The notes beneath the pieces are model-generated. The model had not been told where the DNA came from. It ran no database searches and saw only the letters and a program-made list of their open reading frames with translations. Positions 12,685-14,634 of a stretch of 14,634 nucleotides of DNA are shown one piece after another. The stretch covers positions 1 to 14,634 of the forward strand of contig CAMNLO010000009.1 in the NCBI GenBank assembly GCA_946543095.1, in the 5' to 3' direction. Source of the stretch: an uncultured bacterium (lineage in GTDB: Bacteria > Bacillota > Clostridia > Lachnospirales > Lachnospiraceae). Each line of letters starts with the position of its first letter. Position 1 is the stretch's first letter. The position numbers and the translations under genes were made by a program.

Positions 12685-13998
12685 TCAGGGCTTAGGGGTT
12701 CCGCAGTCGCTGCAGAATTTTCCTTCATTTACCTTGCCGCATTTCGGGCAGGTCCAGGGGCCTGCTTCGGGCCGCTTCTCACCGCATTCCATACAGAACT
12801 TTCCGGTGTTCACCTTCCCGCATTTCGGGCAGGTCCAGCCTGCTGCTTCTTCCGGCTTCTTCTCTCCGCAGTCCATGCAGAATTTTCCGGTGTTCACCTT
12901 CCCGCATTTCGGGCAGGTCCAGCCCCCTGCGGGAGCCGCTGCCGGAGCCTGTGCGGGAGCTGCCTGAGCTGCCTGAGCCTGCTGCTGCGCTCCCATCTGG
13001 AAGAGCTGCCCGGCGTTCATGCCCCCTGCCTGGTTTGCCATGTTCATGCCGGCGAAGGCCATCATGGGACCTGTGCTCTGGTTGGAAGCCGCCGCCTGCA
13101 TCGCGGAGGCTTGTGCCCCTACCAGATGTGCCGCCGCCATATTGGGATCCCTGAGGGTGGCATTCCTCTGCAGCTCCTTGATCATGGCCTCGTCTTCCTC
13201 GGAGGCCTTCATGGAGTTCACGCCGAAGGAAACGATCTCGATCCCTCTTAACTCTCTCCAGTCCTTGGAAAGCTCAGTGTTCAGGGCGTCTGCCAGTTCC
13301 CTGGTGTGCGCCGGCACGGCGGAATAGCGGATCCCCATTTCCGAGATCCTTGCGAAGGCCGGCTGCAGTGCCGTCAAAAGCTCCGATTTTAACTGGGAAT
13401 CAATCTGATCCCTCTTGTATTCCGTGGTCACATTGCCGCAGACATTGGTATAGAACAGGATGGGATCGATGATATGGTAGGAGTATTCGCCGTTGCAGCG
13501 AATGGAGATATCCACATCCAGTCCGATATTCTTATCCACCACGCGGAAGGGCACCGGCGCCGGAGTGCCGTACTTATTCCCCACCAGCTCCTTGGTGTTG
13601 AAGAAGTAAACCCTCTGCTCTCTTGCGGCCTGTCCCCCAAAGGTGAACCTGCGGCCGAAGGTCTTAAAGCTGTCGATAATGGAAGCCCCCAGATTTCCCG
13701 CAAAGATGCTGGGCTCCGAAGAGGTATCATAGGTATACTCACCCGGCTGTGCACAGATCTCCACCACCTTGCCCTGGTCCGTAATGATCATGCACTGTCC
13801 GTCGTTCACCGCGATCACGGAGCCGTTGGAGATCACGTTGTCTTCGCCCTTGTTATTGCTGCCGCCGCGGCCGCTGGTACGCTTCATTCCTCTTGTCATC
13901 AGGACATCCGCCGGCAATGCGTCGCAATAGAAGTACTCTTTCCACTGATCTGCCAGGACACCGCCGCCTGCCGATAATACCGCACTGATCAAACCCAT
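12685..13998 (-). CDS. SPFH-domain protein with three C-terminal zinc ribbons (YdjI-like)
   Basis: A 437-residue protein. Residues about 20-275 form an SPFH/band-7-like domain of the bacterial 'virion core protein' type (WKEYFYCDALPADVLM, GSVIAVNDGQCMII, FFNTKELVGNKYGTP are typical). A Met/Gln/Ala-rich low-complexity linker follows (about 285-358), then three near-identical CxxC...CxxC zinc ribbons at 360-379, 388-407 and 415-433 (WTCPKCGKVN.GKFC..CG). Members of this family in Bacillus (YdjI) occur with PspA-like membrane-stress proteins; none is visible here. There is no signal peptide or strong membrane segment, so it probably acts at the inner face of the membrane or in the cytoplasm. AAGGAGG lies 8 nt before the ATG. 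Confidence 0.88.
   Translation of the reverse strand: MGLISAVLSAGGGVLADQWKEYFYCDALPADVLMTRGMKRTSGRGGSNNKGEDNVISNGSVIAVNDGQCMIITDQGKVVEICAQPGEYTYDTSSEPSIFAGNLGASIIDSFKTFGRRFTFGGQAAREQRVYFFNTKELVGNKYGTPAPVPFRVVDKNIGLDVDISIRCNGEYSYHIIDPILFYTNVCGNVTTEYKRDQIDSQLKSELLTALQPAFARISEMGIRYSAVPAHTRELADALNTELSKDWRELRGIEIVSFGVNSMKASEEDEAMIKELQRNATLRDPNMAAAHLVGAQASAMQAAASNQSTGPMMAFAGMNMANQAGGMNAGQLFQMGAQQQAQAAQAAPAQAPAAAPAGGWTCPKCGKVNTGKFCMDCGEKKPEEAAGWTCPKCGKVNTGKFCMECGEKRPEAGPWTCPKCGKVNEGKFCSDCGTPKP
12740..12920. repeat. Tandem repeats encoding three zinc ribbons
   Basis: The block CATTTCGGGCAGGTCC recurs at 12740-12755, 12821-12836 and 12905-12920, at 81- and 84-bp periods (27 and 28 codons). The second and third units match over a longer stretch (TTTTCCGGTGTTCACCTTCC and more), suggesting the latest duplication lies between them. 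These are coding repeats, not a CRISPR array. Confidence 0.85.
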
Positions 13999-14164
13999 TA
14001 CATTACCCTCCTTATGAAAAACCCGGTGCTTGTGCCGGGGAGCCGCCCGGGGGCAATATCCCTGCGCAGTATCCCCGGAGGTTTCCTGTTGTTGATCCGG
14101 CGCCCGGTGCTACATCACCCAAAGGGATCGGACCCATTCCGTTCACCGGCGCTCATGCTTCATC

Positions 14165-14193
14165 ATTATATCAAATCTGTGCTTCAAAATGAA
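14165..14193 (-). promoter_or_regulatory. Possible promoter of the SPFH gene with a 160-nt GC-rich leader
   Basis: On the minus strand TATAAT (14170-14165) is preceded by TGA, an extended -10; the -35 (TTCATT, 14193-14188) is poor. The start would be near 14158, with a long GC-rich leader to 13998. A small hairpin GCTTCA-AAA-TGAAGC (14181-14195) overlaps the -35 region and may weakly end the upstream gene's transcript. Confidence 0.45.
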
Positions 14194-14198
14194 GCATT

Positions 14199-14630
14199 TC
14201 AGAGGTTCTGAATGATGAATACATGAAAGCTCTGATTCTTCCCGTCATAGGTGAGATATTTCTCGTTCAACCCTGTCTTTACATCGATCAGGGCGCTGAT
14301 CTTATGATCGTCGGCGATGTTCTTGACGGTCTGAAAGGGGATCAGCCCCATCTCCAGATACCCTCCGGAAAGGGCCACGGGATGCTGCTTTCCGTACTCC
14401 ACGCAGTCCTTCGGATTCGTAAACACAATGAGATTTCCCTTCGCATGCAGCACTCCCTGAAAGCAGAACTGCTCCATCAGAAATCTGTCTTTCGGCTGCA
14501 TCGTATAGAGAAATTTTCCCTGAAACAGGTCCCCGATGGCCTGCCAGTCCTTATCCGTCTGATGATTCTTGGAAAGCTTCAGCTTCAGCTGCGCGATCTC
14601 ATCCTCCGAGAAGGGTGCTTCCTTTGCCAT
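14199..14630 (-). CDS. Unrecognised 143-residue protein, possibly SseB-like
   Basis: A soluble, mixed-charge protein beginning MAKEAPFSEDEIAQLKLKL (an amphipathic helix rich in Glu and Lys) and followed by alternating strand and helix stretches. GVLHAKGNLIVFTNPKDCVEYGKQH and ALSGGYLEMGLIPFQTV recall the 'value, then field, then index' pattern of SseB N-terminal-domain proteins, but the likeness is weak and I do not assign a family. No signal peptide or membrane segment is seen. The chosen ATG is 4 bases from the window edge, so its ribosome site is not visible and the gene may begin further upstream. It lies before the SPFH gene on the same strand, separated by 200 nt with a possible promoter. 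Confidence 0.6.
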   Translation of the reverse strand: MAKEAPFSEDEIAQLKLKLSKNHQTDKDWQAIGDLFQGKFLYTMQPKDRFLMEQFCFQGVLHAKGNLIVFTNPKDCVEYGKQHPVALSGGYLEMGLIPFQTVKNIADDHKISALIDVKTGLNEKYLTYDGKNQSFHVFIIQNL

Positions 14631-14634
14631 TGTT

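Noticed and set aside
12740..12920. Regularly spaced repeats that could suggest a CRISPR array
   Set aside because: The period of 81/84 bp is a whole number of codons, the 'spacers' are also similar, and the repeats encode CxxC zinc ribbons.
12152..12967. 271-codon plus-strand frame with repeated FPVFTFPHFGQVQ units
   Set aside because: The repeats are the antisense reading of the zinc-ribbon codons of the SPFH gene, and the rest is antisense to the ribokinase gene.

Overview
The window reads as chromosomal DNA from a gut-type Clostridia, most likely a Lachnospiraceae relative. This is inferred from GC-rich coding DNA with AT-rich promoters, strong GGAGG ribosome sites, several TTG/GTG starts and the gene families present. 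No phage, IS, tRNA, rRNA or CRISPR features were seen.

Layout. (1) Positions 1-818 hold an iron module: a partial feoA (minus strand) divergent from a small DtxR/IdeR-type regulator whose metal ligands (Met9, Cys100, Glu103, His104) are of the iron-sensing type. Two TTAG-N6-CTAA operators cover the feoA promoter. A TrmH/SpoU RNA methyltransferase gene overlaps the regulator's stop and collides with a convergent gene for a papain/C39-like cysteine protein. (2) Positions 2349-11580 hold a nearly complete Lsr system for uptake and processing of the quorum signal autoinducer-2 (AI-2). The minus-strand operon is lsrA-lsrC-lsrD-lsrB-lsrF and the divergent plus-strand operon is lsrR-lsrK-cupin, the same gene order and divergence as in enteric bacteria. 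Each divergent promoter is near-consensus with a 17-bp spacer, and each has a nearby ACAAATG/CATTTGT dyad, the best candidates for LsrR operators. (3) Positions 11645-14630 (minus strand) hold a ribokinase-type PfkB kinase, an SPFH-domain protein with three C-terminal zinc ribbons, and an unrecognised 143-residue protein.

How the genes work together. LsrB (lipoprotein) captures AI-2, LsrC/LsrD/LsrA import it, and LsrK phosphorylates it. The phospho-AI-2 would release LsrR from its operators, and LsrF cleaves the isomerised product with CoA. The isomerase LsrG, which ends the enteric operon, is missing here. A 116-residue cupin after lsrK, with a complete metal-binding motif, takes its place and is the main candidate for an unrelated replacement. 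LsrB carries two substitutions among the six AI-2 contact positions (Asn for Pro and Ser for Ala), suggesting a modified binding pocket.
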